DNA of 64,000 nucleotides from contig JALPQD010000206.1 of the NCBI GenBank assembly GCA_023101885.1, positions 1,577,607 through 1,641,606 of the forward strand. Direction: 5' to 3'. Position numbers and translations under genes: made by a program. Under the pieces are notes generated by a model. That model had not been told where the DNA came from. It did no database searches and worked only from the letters and a program-made list of their open reading frames with translations. This document shows positions 34,350 through 46,104 of this stretch, in pieces. The DNA is from Typhlomys cinereus (lineage: Eukaryota; Chordata; Mammalia; Rodentia; Platacanthomyidae). Each line of letters starts with the position of its first letter. The first letter of the stretch is position 1.

Positions 34350-34735
34350 CAATATCTAGCACAGATCACAGTGGAGAAGGTGTCAAGTAGTAGGATCCTT
34401 AGAGGCAAGGGGTTAAATAGTCATAATAGAGTTCCCATACTAGCAGGAAGCCCAAGAAGAGGTCCCAAGCTATGTCCCTGAGTCCTGAACTCTCACTAGT
34501 ATAGATGACTCAGAAGGAAATTCAGCACCCACATAAGCAGATGCTCTGAAGGATGGGAGGGAGAAAGCAGGAAGTACCAAGAGAGGAGGGGGTCAGGAAA
34601 AGGGGTGAGGAGAGAAGAATGGGAAGGGAGGCAGAGCATAATGGAGGACAACATGAGGGGAACTGAAGGGAGAAGAAGAAGAAAGGAGGCAAAAGATGTA
34701 ATAAAAAATAAAAATATTTTTTTTTCAACTAAAAA
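34350..34735 (+). mobile_element. Older L1 3' end
   Basis: Matches 40330-40690 ('gcaaggggttaaatagtcataatagagttcccatact', purine-rich block, A-rich end). It is a subfamily intermediate between the Lx-like and the young tails. Confidence 0.8.
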
Positions 34736-34756
34736 CAAAGGTCAGTGAGAACTGAG

Positions 34757-34955
34757 GCAATAGGGCTGTTATAAAGGAACTGTATGTAACCTGGGTGACC
34801 TAAGTTCAATACCCAACATCCTCATAGTAGAAGAGAATAAATTTTTGACAGTTGTCATCTTACTTCTATTCATGTGCCATGACAAGTACATATCCCTCTC
34901 CTGAAAAGGTAAGTAAAGTAAGTAAAATATTAAAAAAGAAAAAAAATGAGGAAAT
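34757..34955 (+). mobile_element. Possible old tRNA-derived SINE
   Basis: 'gcaatagggctgttataaagg' followed by 'tgacctaagttcaataccca' resembles the A- and B-box regions of an old rodent SINE. Much diverged. Confidence 0.4.
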
Positions 34956-34989
34956 AGTAGGCAAATGACCAAAGAGTTAGAAAGGGTCA

Positions 34990-36564
34990 AGACATAAATA
35001 GCTTCGTAAACTAGTTAAAAGGATTTATGTTTATCCTGCAGAAATCCATTGAAATAGCTTTTTAGAAAAAGTGCCAGGAATTGCATCTTCATGAATAATA
35101 AAATACAGCTTATTTTCCTCCTGTTTATTTATGTATTTGCTCTATGATATTTGAATGTTTAACATGCAGTCTGTGAACAAATGAAAAAAGATATAGGACA
35201 ATAGTTGTCGACCCAACAATATTGCATTTTAGTAGCAGGCATGTATGACAATATACCTCCTATAGTTCCTAGATTTCAGTGACATTATTTAAGTTTATTC
35301 ACACTAACATATGAACTTGTTACTCTGACTAAATGCCAGTATAGATTGGAATGCTAATTCATTAAAGCAGACATGTGTCAATGTCACCCTAAAACAAAAA
35401 GTTCTTCATTATGCTGCCAACAGCAATTGTGAAAAACAAGAAAAACAGTGCTACAATTCCAAACCTGCTTCTGAATAAAAATCTGTTGTCAGATGTTTAT
35501 TTGCATCCAGAGTGAGAAATATATCAATTGGCTCAGTGCCATTTCATTAGCAATATACTTGGAGATATTATATTCAGAGTGACAAATAAAAGGAAACTCT
35601 TTGATAAACCATTAAGAATTCAGTTCCACAATTTATATTTGTGTTAAAATAGTCACTATATTCACATAAAAATTTGCATGTAAATGTATTCAAAATGATG
35701 TATCTTTGAAAAATGGCAAAGTTTGCAAGAGAAATAAATCAAATAATGGAATAATCCAAACTTATTGGGAGTAAAAATGCACTGATTAAAAGTAAAGACA
35801 TTTTAGGTCTAAGAATTTAAAAAAATATTTGGTCCAACCCTTATGACCATGTGACTTAAAATGAGCCATGAGCATGAGACCACAGACATTCAAAACAAAT
35901 GCACTAATAGGTTCTGAATTCTGAATCTGAAGCTTCTTGTCTTTGATACTTCCCTCACTGCTTCCTTGCCTGCACGTGTAAATAGTTCACTAAATCAGGG
36001 CTTGTTTCAAAGGATGGGTTGCCATTTTAGTTGGGTTAGTTTAGCTGTAACCTATTTTAAAATAAAATTACAGCAATTAGGCATTTCCCACTTACGATAC
36101 AATCACTGAAGCAAAACTGCTAATCCTCAGTTGACACAGGTCAGTGTCAATTATCATTATGCCAATTTTCAATATGACACATTTCACGCAGTGCCAAATA
36201 GAAAGCAAATTGATAATGCCAAGCATGCATGCCTGTTTTGCAGGAGTCTGATTTAATTTAATCAGAGTGCAGAAGCCATGAGGTCTTTATTTAAGTAAGA
36301 GATTTCAAATTCTCTTGCCTTCATGCACTAGAGCCTGAAGCTCTTTTCCTATGTTACCATCACACACTTGGAAAATGTGTTCTTCCTCTTGGGATGAACA
36401 GCTTCTCCTTCCACAGGTGAAATTCACATATTCTAAAACTGGTATCTTTCTCTCTTAATATGATGACAAATATTTCACTACAAATCAATTAAACATCTAA
36501 GAAACAATTAAGCATGGATATTGGTCATAGTGAATAATGAAAGATAATTAAAACTAACATACGC
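34990..36564. other. Repeat-free stretch, candidate conserved noncoding DNA
   Basis: No repeat or reading frame. The part at about 35390-35620 and 36060-36310 is dense in homeodomain/POU-like words (tatttgcatcc, cattagcaata, gctaatcctcag, caattatcattatgcc, an inverted ctgattt...aatcag pair). It looks less decayed than its surroundings. This is pattern impression only; conservation must be tested by alignment. Confidence 0.35.
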
Positions 36565-36574
36565 AGTTATCTTT

Positions 36575-36599
36575 TTTAAAATTTTTTATTATTTATTCA

Positions 36600-36643
<44 letters not shown>

Positions 36644-36854
36644 ACCACAGGTGAATTTGGGAACCACCATGGATGCCTCCACCTCCTCCTTGTTTACTCT
36701 GCCCCGGGATTCACAGGCTCCGCCCTACCAGGACCAGAAACTCAGGCCGCCCCTGCTTCTGCCCGGTGTCTATACATGGGGTCTAGGATCTGAACTCAAG
36801 ACCTTCTGCCTGCAAGGTAGAGGTTTAACCCTTGAGCCACCTTTCCAGCCCCAA
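36575..36854 (-). mobile_element. B2-superfamily SINE
   Basis: Young-looking family member with a long (TG)n tract (36603-36640) and the head at the right (cctttccagcccc). The duplication CAGTTATCTT is at 36565-36574 and 36855-36864. Confidence 0.93.
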
Positions 36855-36864
36855 CAGTTATCTT

Positions 36865-37752
36865 AAATTAGCATAAACAGAAAACCATTTAATGCCATTT
36901 GCAGATTGATATGAAACTATAGATCTATGTATGCAATGCTACAGTGTATACAATACTTTAACGAAGTCAGATGTATCTTTTATGGTATTTCTTAGCACAC
37001 ATTGTATGAATTTCCTGTTATCTTCATTATGCAGCATCTATTGATAAAAAGAGTTAATACTATGTAACATTTTGAGCAAAGAAGAAATAATACTATTCTA
37101 CAATGGCATTAATTTCCAGAACTGGAATTAGAAAGACTTTAACTTGTAATGGGAATAAAGTACTGAGAAAATGTAGAGAATTCTGAGAAAAAAATGCAGA
37201 ATGAGATGGAATAGGGATGAGAAGTATGTCTGAAGAGATACAGAGGTCACAGCCTGCTGTGGTCTATGGAAGCGCTTGATCTCTTGCATTGCAACAAACG
37301 GACTTATATTTTGGCAAAGAAAATTATTGCTTCAATTTAACGGCTGGATTAGATGGGAAAAACTTAAAGCTTTGATAGGACGAGTTGACCAGTTGTTACA
37401 ATCATCCACGAACAACAACAATAACAAAGATAATGACAATTCTTTTGAACCTGGATTATATAATTATAATGAGTCTGAACTTCCTAAGAGCAATAGTGAT
37501 AGTCATAAAAAATATAATGTTGTTTCCAATGTAAGAGAAAGAGGTAGCATGCCTACACATCAACCAAAGAGGTAGCTCAGAGGGAGAAGCTGAGGGAAGC
37601 TAGGAAGCCAATCCAGAGGGCAGCCCGTCAGGGCTGGGTTGGTGCTACAATGTAAATGTTTTGTAAAGACACCAGATTTAAGGGAAAGAGAAAGAGTAAG
37701 CTTCAGCAGCAATAATTTTCAAACAAAAATACAATGATTCTAGGCTGAATTA
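36865..37752. other. Unique sequence with an unassigned 99-codon frame
   Basis: The plus frame at 37276-37575 encodes an Asn-rich stretch (STNNNNNKDNDN) after a tryptophan-containing segment. Downstream there is a G-rich stretch (37575-37660) that could be part of an unidentified repeat. I do not recognise it and do not call a gene. Confidence 0.35.
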
Positions 37753-37766
37753 TGAACACACATATT

Positions 37767-38019
37767 CTTTTTTAAATTAATTAATTTATTTTTTCCACTC
37801 ATACAAACTTAATAGGTACCCCAGTCCCCTCCCTTCCTCCACACCTCCCTGGATCCTTTTTGTCCTTTCCCCCCTTTTCTTTTTCCTTTCCCCCCCTCCC
37901 TCCCTTTCTCCCAGTGCCCCCTCCATGGAGCATCCTTTAGTGTGAATGCCAAACTTCCCTCTGGGTTCTTTTCTCTGATGAGGTGTAAGGACTCCGTAGC
38001 ATTGCCTAGATCCCTTTCT
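37767..38019 (-). mobile_element. 5'-truncated L1, last ~250 bp
   Basis: Antisense L1 3' end with the standard 'cactcatacaaacttaatagg' tail. The 14-bp duplication TGAACACACATATT is at 37753-37766 and 38020-38033. Confidence 0.93.
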
Positions 38020-38033
38020 TGAACACACATATT

Positions 38034-38712
38034 ATTAATAAAAGAATAATAAAAGAAGGGAAATAAACCAAGTATTCATCTACAGACGAAAAATGTCAAA
38101 TAAAATGTGATATAGGTATGATGTATGTGATACATACAATGGGATTGTTATGTGATAGTGAAAAGGGGAGATTCTAGTCCAAGATATGGTATGGATGATA
38201 TTACCCAGTGGTTTTTGTTTGCTTTTGTTTTCCTTGGTGAATCTTGCTTGCAACAATTATTGTTTGGTGCTTAATGGTGATTTTATGCTCCCCATTTCAG
38301 TACCTCTCTTGTAGCAATCTTTTACTTGGTGTTTTCTAGTAACATAGCTTTTAGATTTTTCTTGTTCACATACTATCTGGCTAATTACATTTTGGGAATG
38401 GCCAGTGCTTAAGAGCACTAATGTTTCAAGTGATTCCAACCTTTTCTGTCAATGTCTCATTAGATTAAGTCAGTGAGACAGTAAAGAAGCAAAGTCTTTA
38501 GTTTCCACTTTTCTCATCTGTGCCTTTATTTGTGTTGATTCCATGTGATGGAATATGTATGTAGGAATTCTGTGATTTTCCAAGAGAACTCTCAGCTTTA
38601 TGTCATCCAGAAAAGTTTTCATTAGCTCCTCAGTTAAGTTTATCCATTTATTTTTAAGAAAATATTTTTCATGCGCACATGTGCCTTTTAATTATATCCA
38701 CAGTAGGAGTGA
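38034..38712. other. Unique AT-rich DNA, no gene seen
   Basis: No repeat family or convincing frame recognised. Confidence 0.5.
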
Positions 38713-38790
38713 GGAAAAGCAGAATTGCTCACTAGTAGAATGCTTTCTCAACATGTCAATGCCCAGGGTTCAAGTGCTAGCACTGAATGA

Positions 38791-38792
<2 letters not shown>
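38713..38792 (+). mobile_element. ID-like SINE fragment (tRNA-Ala type)
   Basis: 'gctcactagtagaatgctttctcaacatgtcaatgcccagggttcaagtgctagcactg' follows the rodent ID/tRNA-Ala-type head with several substitutions. It leads straight into a (TG)n tract (38792-38837) instead of an A tail. It is a SINE relic and not a tRNA gene: the B-box part is altered and there is no acceptor stem. Confidence 0.6.

Positions 38793-38837
<45 letters not shown>
38792..38837. repeat. (TG)n microsatellite
   Basis: About 23 uninterrupted TG units. Confidence 0.97.
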
Positions 38838-38840
<3 letters not shown>

Positions 38841-40080
38841 AATCTCAAATTCATCAAAGCATATTTAAGAATTCAAGTCATCTAAAGCAATAAATCTTGC
38901 TTTAAAATTATAACATAATTCTCCATTTAACCTCATTTTTCTAACTGATACATTGTAGTCTGCAAGGATAGTTGAAGAGGTGTAAAAAGGTTGTACTGTT
39001 TTAAACATTACTTGTCCTAATTCTTCACCAGTATCTCTGCCCTTTCTGTCTACCCTCTATAGATTGTATTTCTTTTTTATTCGTTGAGGCACTTATTATG
39101 CACGCCCAGTTACTAATCTCACACACACACACATGGATTTATGAGGTCTTTTTGTAGTAAAGAGAACCCAACTCACATTTAAGAAGCACCAATTTTGATC
39201 CTGTTTTATATTCAGACAATGCATGAACCAGTCTGAGAAAACATATAATTCATCTAAGTTACATGTCTTTCCTGAATACAAATCTTTTCACGCATGGATG
39301 TGAACCAGTTTAAGGATTTATACTTTTGAAATCTAATTCATTCATTGTATTGAGCCAAAGACAGTATTGGAGAGGTTTAAGAGCATATTCACATGACAAA
39401 TAAATAAATAAAACCAAATGAATTTACTTCTTCAATGATGTTATTAAATTCAGAGCTTTTGTTTTAAGTACATTTCTTTTTATTTTATAGGTATTTCATT
39501 TATATATTGTTTTATTTCTACATATCTTTTTAGTTCTATTGTTCTCAAAGTGAAGATGTTCTCAGTTACAAGAGCACAATCTTCATTGCATTTCCTATTC
39601 TAAAGGTTGAGTTCCTACTAGGTAATTCCACCTGCTCCAAACCTTTGACTGATGTAACTGTTCTCCTGAAGAGTTCCTAATCATTGTTGTTAGAGTGACT
39701 TATCCCTAAACATTGTCACAGTGAATACTTTTTATACAATGTGCCTTGAGTTCTTAGTTTTGTGTACAGTTGTGGCATGCTTTAATCAAAAATATATTAA
39801 GGTGAACTATGCACACATAATCATCTTCTTAGTTTTTAAGTTTATCAGAAATTTTGATAGTTGAAGTATTTTTGATGGGTTTGTTTCCAATGAAGTTTTG
39901 TAAAAGTAAGATAATGATGAGAAGTATAGAACTGATCAAGATCCTTGCACACTAATTCTCTTAACGAGTCTTCATAATATGCTTTAAAACAGGCTTAAAA
40001 CCCCCATTTGATTATAAAGAAGGTGTCACATATTTTTCTTCATGAACAAATATAAGATTAAAATGTTTCCACCAAAGACC
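38838..40080. other. Unique AT-rich DNA, no gene seen
   Basis: No repeat family or coding pattern recognised. Confidence 0.5.
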
Positions 40081-40698
40081 CTACAATATTCATCTGGAAC
40101 CAGACCAACCAAATCTGTCCCCATCCTAAAGCTCAGGGAACCTTGAGGAAGAGGGAACAGCAAGATTGTAAGAGCCTAAAGATGCTGAGGACCAATCATA
40201 TGCAAGATACACTCCAAGGCAGAGCTGCAGCAGCCAGGATATAGCCAGAATGTGATATGATATTGCCTGACCTGCACAATGGCTGACATGTCAACAACTC
40301 CCTGAAGTGTATTGTGGATCACAGGGGATAAGATTTCAGGCAATAGGAACCTTAGAGGTAAGGGGTTAAACAGCCATAATAGAATTCCCATACTAACTAC
40401 TAGCCGGCAGCCCAAGAAGGAGTCCCAAACTATGCCGTTAAATCCTGAACCCTCACCAGTGTAGACAATTCTGAGGGAAATTTAGTGCCCACATAAACAG
40501 ATGCTCTGGAGGATGGGAGGGAGAAAGCAGGAAGCACCAAGGGAGAAGGATGGAAGGAAAAGGGGTGAGAGCAAAGGGATTAGGAAGTGGGAGAATGCAA
40601 TGGGGGACAATGGAGGAAAGGAGAGGGAAGGGAGAAGAAGGGGGTGTTATTGAACTTATATGAATCGCCAAAAAATGTAATAAAATAAGTTTAAAAAA
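40080..40698 (+). mobile_element. Older L1 3' UTR, sense
   Basis: 'ccccatcctaaagctcaggga', 'gcaaggatgctgagg'-like segments, 'taaggggttaaacagccataatagaattcccatact', a purine-rich block and an A-rich end. Same subfamily as 34350-34735 but longer. Confidence 0.82.
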
Positions 40699-42368
40699 GA
40701 GATTGACTTGTTTCCAAAGTTATAGCCACATTTTATTAATCTGAGATGCCATGTCATTTACTGTGTTGAATTAAGGTGAGATTGCTAGTTGAGGCCCTAA
40801 ATTGATCTCTGAAAAATATCTCTGTCAAATTTATGTCTCCTGAAAATATTCTAATGTTTATTCATTTTCTTTAAATTTATGTGGAGTGATTTCTCCCTGG
40901 AAACCTAAATATGAGACATTGCCTAGAAGTAACAAAATAAGACAATTCCTCATGGAATGCTTATTTCATATTGATATTGTCTTCATGATGTCAGTGCATG
41001 GATGGCTTTTGAGTCTGAAAGCTGGTGACAGATAGAGATTCAGAAAAAATGGTATTCTTGTCATACTACTGCATTTAGTTTATCTGCAGTTTAAAAAAAA
41101 AAAAAAACTTCAACTTCTCAAAGGAAAAGACTTCTCTTGACAGAACCCTTGTCTTCAAACTTTAGTTTCTCAAAGAATCACTAGCTGAAAATGCTTACTT
41201 TCAGGATCTGCTCTTGAATATTTTGATTTAAATCTTCTTGAGTAGACTTCATAACATTGTGTAGCAAACAAAATTTCCAAACCATAAACAGAAAGGCAAC
41301 ATTGCATAGCAGTCCACAACAAAGACAGAAATGACAATGTGACCCTATACTGTGGAAGACTACTCCTATTTGAAGATTTTCTTTGAAATAATAAAGGATT
41401 TTTAAAAAGCTTCTTGAAATCACTCAGGAGTATGTGTGGCAATATGTTGTTCTTCAGTAGATGATGACTCTGGACCCTGAGTCTTAGAATGTGGTTTAGT
41501 GGAAGAAGAGCGGGGTTTTCTGCTCTCTTCCAGGTTATTAGATCATCAATTTCCTAAGAGTTGAAATTACTTATTCTTATTGACAGGTCATGCACTTACA
41601 GTATCCAGTGAAAGAGCTGGAAGTATTGTTTATTAGAATTTTGATGAAATCTCATCTCTTATTGTGTCTTCCTTTGTATTTATTGTGGAAATTTTGGAGA
41701 AACTTAGTCAAGAATGGCTAATCAGATGTATTTTAATCAGGTTCTGATCTCTCTTCCTTTGAAGGTTCTTTCAAGATCACTTTGACAAAAACATGACATA
41801 AGCTAAGCAGAATATTAATGAAGGTCGCTTTGCACTTCTGCGCAATATTGCAGCAAATCATCTCAGCCCCCTTTTGAAGGTCAAGCTTTTTGCAGAGGAA
41901 ATGATTGATTTCCATTGCTTCATCAAGAATGTTTGAAGCCTGAAGTAAGGAATTGCTCAAGTGTTTTAGAGTCAGACTCATATTTATTTCTATAACTTTC
42001 TTTTATGCCATATAATCAGTCAGCGAATTCCAGTGGGGTTTTTAGGTATTTCTCTGATGATTTCTGAGAGTGAACATCTGGTAAGCAAGATAGAATATTT
42101 GAATTTACCTAATACACAACTGCAAAGCAAGGTGGACACTTCTGATACTGAAAGCAAGTAAAAGGATATGAGGCAACTAAGGAAACTCTAGCTGTATCTT
42201 GGTGATTGTGTTTCTCAGTGACCAGAATTCCCTTTTATGTGTAGATGTTTAGACAGCAAATAAGTTCTTCCTGTAGCAAAAACTGAGGCATCAGGGTTTT
42301 TCCCACACATGTACATTAGCAAAGGGTCTGTATGCTTGAAAGACTTTGGTTTCATTACAATATTATTT
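40699..42368. other. Unique DNA with open frames on the minus strand
   Basis: Minus-strand frames at 41733-41981 (82 aa, begins MSLTLKHLSNSLLQASNILDE, ends at a stop) and 41170-41442 (90 aa) lie about 290 bp apart. They contain varied amino-acid composition rather than simple repeats. I do not recognise either and found no confident splice sites, so they are recorded as possible exon or retrocopy relics only. Confidence 0.3.
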
Positions 42369-42383
42369 TATTTTGGGCTCTTC

Positions 42384-42644
42384 CCTTTTTTAGTGTGTGT
42401 GTGTGTATGTGCACGCACATGCAAGCATGTGCCTGTGGAGGCCCAAAGGTGACTTTGGGAATCACTCTGGATTGTTCTACCTTTTTTTTTGTTTTGCTTT
42501 GGATTTTACCAGACTCCTTCTTCCAAGAGTGGATGTGCAGACCCTCACCATTTCTGCCTGATGTTTTTATGTGGGATCTAGGACCCTAACTCAAGACCTT
42601 CTTGCAAGACCGAGGCTTAACTCCTGAACCATCTCTCCAGATAC
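42384..42644 (-). mobile_element. Older B2-superfamily SINE copy
   Basis: Antisense, with 'gcctgtggaggcccaaaggtgacttt' in the body and 'ctgaaccatctctccag' at the head. The imperfect 14-bp duplication TATTTTGGGCT(C/T)TT is at 42369-42382 and 42645-42658. Confidence 0.85.
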
Positions 42645-42658
42645 TATTTTGGGCTTTT

Positions 42659-43801
42659 CTAGAAGATCATGATGGAATATACTGTGTGAATGAGATCTGG
42701 CCAGCCATGATTTGAGAGGGAAAAATCAACCCCCTAACCCAGTAACATCAAAGACCACATAAATATTCATAAATTTCTTTATAACACATAACCCCGAACT
42801 CCCTCTATTCTGTGTTTAGAGCCCTTGATTTGCTTTTCTGCGTGATCTGTGACTTCAACTTTTATGTCTCTTCATTTAAAAGAGGAGAACCAAAGAGAAA
42901 GCTTCCCCTGAGAGCATTTGTTTTAGAGACTCATGGGAACAAATTTAAACAAATGGAAGATACCTTTTTCTTTGTGAGCTTGTTGTGACTAAATCTAGGC
43001 ATATACTATTCATGGTAAGTCATTCTGACATTCTTTCTCTGTGGTCTTTCATGCCTGTGGCCTCATCTGAGCAGAGGTCTTTGAGAAGAATTTCTCAGTC
43101 TATGAGTCATACCGTTGGACTGTCTGTTATGGTTGCTGCCCAGTGCTTATATGCTCACCTTTAATCATTTGGTTTCCAGTACTTTGGTTTCCTACTTATT
43201 TGTTTCCTAGCCAAAGATCCACCTAGTATTAATGAGGTGTTAAATATAGAGAACTCAAAAAATAGCTACATTTCTCATTTGCTGTTCAGAAGGACCCATA
43301 AATACTTATCTGGAAAGACGTCATCACCTGATACCCTAAGTCACCCCTTTGCCTCTGATAAAGCTGAAAAGTTACCAGAGACCTTGCTGAGATGAATCAA
43401 TAACAGTCACACCCAGAGGACCTAGCCTCATTAAGCAGCACATGTTTAGATACCAAACTTTAAGTTTCCAAACATTAAGACGGAAAGTCACTTCTCAGGG
43501 TCTGCCTTGTTATTTCAATTTGCAATTTCTGGTCTCTTACCCTGCATGGCACTCTATTGCTACCGATGCCTGTAATACCTAATTTAACCTATTGCCACCC
43601 AGAATATCCATTCATAAACGGTGCTTTGAATCTGAGAATTGCTGGAAGCACAGCCATTTTCCCAAGGCCTCTTGTAAAACTTCGATGTTTGTGTGTGTAT
43701 GTCTGTGTGTGTGTGCGGGTTGTGTGTGTGTCTGTATGAATAGATGAGATACAACTCCTCTGATTTACATTTGCTTTTCAATATAAAAACTTAAGCTCTA
43801 A
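42659..43801. other. Unique DNA, no gene seen
   Basis: No recognised repeat apart from a short interrupted TG tract at 43688-43735. Confidence 0.5.
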
Positions 43802-43807
43802 ATAAAT

Positions 43808-44446
43808 ACAGGGTCCCATGACCAGCACGCTTACCTCGCACTCCTGATAGGTACCAGAGTGGGATCAGCAAGAATTAAGTCAGGCTGGGTCAAGAGGGGT
43901 TCTTGGAAAAGCCAAAAAATCAAGTGGAGTTTATTATGGAGCCCAATCCCTTATATACCATGAAACAGGGTGGTGAAGTCTGTACACTGCTCAGAGTGAT
44001 GACGTCAGTAATGACAGATTACAGGTGCCAAGTCTGTAACAGATGGGACCACCACCAACAATACAGCCCTGCCAATCCTTAGACATGTTAATAGGCCTTA
44101 ATGACCCCATACAGGGTGGAGAAAAACAAGTCAGGAACATGGTGATACAATTATAATGATAAAACTCTGCACCACCCCATGCTTTTAGGTATGCTAATTA
44201 ATGTCTGGATGGCTTCCAAAGAACAGGAAGGAATATGTAAAAACACCTCTGCCCTTGAACCCAATTTGAGACAGGACAAAATCCATCCCTGCCCCTTGCG
44301 GGAAGGTCAACAGGAGTCAGCCTAAAACCATACCTGCATAGGCTAGCTAAGCTGGCATAGCAGGCACACTGCAACATAGACCTCAAGGGATGCCCTTGGC
44401 ATCCATCTACAAGAAATGGAGATCTCAGCCTTGAGCGTTCCCTACA
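43808..44446 (-). mobile_element. Solo LTR, ERVK-like
   Basis: On the minus strand it starts TGTAGGGAACGCTC and ends CCCTGTA (a decayed CA end). A 6-bp target duplication, AATAAA (43802-43807 and 44447-44452), fits class II (ERVK) integration. It contains a TATA box (tatataag, minus strand near 43960), a perfect CRE (TGACGTCA, 44000-44007) upstream of it, and AATAAA-type polyadenylation signal (minus strand near 43935). There is no internal retroviral sequence, so the provirus was lost by LTR recombination. Confidence 0.8.
43951..44007 (-). promoter_or_regulatory. LTR promoter: CRE plus TATA box
   Basis: The palindromic CRE/ATF site TGACGTCA lies about 40 bp upstream of the TATATAAG box in the U3 of the ERVK-like LTR, a classic arrangement for a cAMP- or ATF-responsive promoter. 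Activity is inferred. Confidence 0.65.
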
Positions 44447-44452
44447 AATAAA

Positions 44453-45190
44453 CTAAACATGTCTAAAGTGTCTGTACCTTAAATCAAGAGACCAGCAATT
44501 TATCCAAGAAACATTCCATTTAAAATTAAAAAAAAATTCATGTAATGTGAAGATGAGGATTATGTATTTAATTTTCCTATTTAACACTATATTTTAGCTT
44601 AAATATTTTTATAACTTTTAGAGTACTAATCATATGGTGACTCATAATAATTTTTTAAAATAAGATATTTTACACATATGAATATGTGATGATTAATGAA
44701 TGTGTGTTGCACATTTTTAGTAAAATTTTTCACACAATTTTTGTTAGATTATACGGTCATTTATGTATGATATTTTAATCTGTAAGTAGAGCCTCAATAA
44801 TTTTAATAAACACTTGACCAATCATGAGATTAATTTTTCCCCCTTAAAATGTATAAAAGTCTAGAGTTGTAGCATATTTCTTGAATTCTGTTTAAGGGGA
44901 GATGTCAAAATAATTAGCCAAAATTCTGCTGTCCTTAAATCATTCCTTTCTCTTTCTTTCTTTTGACAATGCAATTAACAAGAAATTCATATAGTAGACT
45001 AATCTCATCATTATGGAAGATCTACTCATTAAAACTACATATTCTTAGCTATCTATACAAATATTCAGTATTCTGTCATATAGAAAAAAGAAACGTGATT
45101 ACTTCCTCTCACATTTTTTAATATAGACCATTGTACTTTTTAATAATGTTAACTCAATGCTTTTTCTTTAGAAATTTTGGGACTGATTCA
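44453..45190. other. Unique AT-rich DNA, no gene seen
   Basis: No recognised repeat or frame. Confidence 0.5.
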
Positions 45191-46104
45191 ATTCAGTTAT
45201 TTTATTTTTTAATTTATTTTTATAATTTTTGGCAATTTAGTGCGTGTACATAATGTATTCTGATTACTCACTTTCTCAAAATCTTTTATCTCTCCTGAAT
45301 CCTTACCACTTCTCACCTCCTGACCAGTTTTTTTTCCCAGGTTCATGACTTTTGGATTTGTTTAGTGACCTGATTAGTTTAAACAGAGCCATCTGTGTGA
45401 CCATTGGGTAGGATCTGTACATCAGAGCCTGGTGAGGTCATCAGTGAGTACTAATGGCAATGTGTTGTCTTATTCTTGAGTTTATCAGTAGTAAATAATT
45501 CCATAGTGAAGGTTAGTCCCCTATCCTCAATCCCTGTGTGACAGTTGATGGCCTCATTATAGTACATATGCAGTGCGGGAATAAAGATGAAAATTACATG
45601 ATTATCTCAATAGATACATAAAAAGTCTGTGACAAAATATGACATCCATTTATAATAAAAAAAACCCTGGGGAAAAAAGAACTGGAAGGAATATACATCA
45701 AGTTAGTAAAGGATATATAAGAAGCATTCTCAGCTAACATAATTATAAATGCAGAAAAATTCAAAGCAATTCCACTAAACTCAAGAACAAAACATGGTTA
45801 TGCATTGCCTCTACTTCTGTTCAAAATAGTGCTTGAAGTCTGAGCTAAAGCAATAAGACATGAAAGAAACAAAAGGGATGGAAATAAGAGATTAAAATAT
45901 CCCTGTTCATAGATGGTATGAGTCTATATATAAGAGTTAAAAGAATCCATTAGAAAGCTCCTGGAACAAAAAAGATCTTTCAGTAAAATGTCAGGATGCA
46001 AAATTAATATCTGAAAATCAGTAGTAGCCTTTCTATATGCCAATGACAAACACACAGAGAAAGAAATAAATCCCTTTCACAATACTCTCAAAAACATACC
46101 TTGG

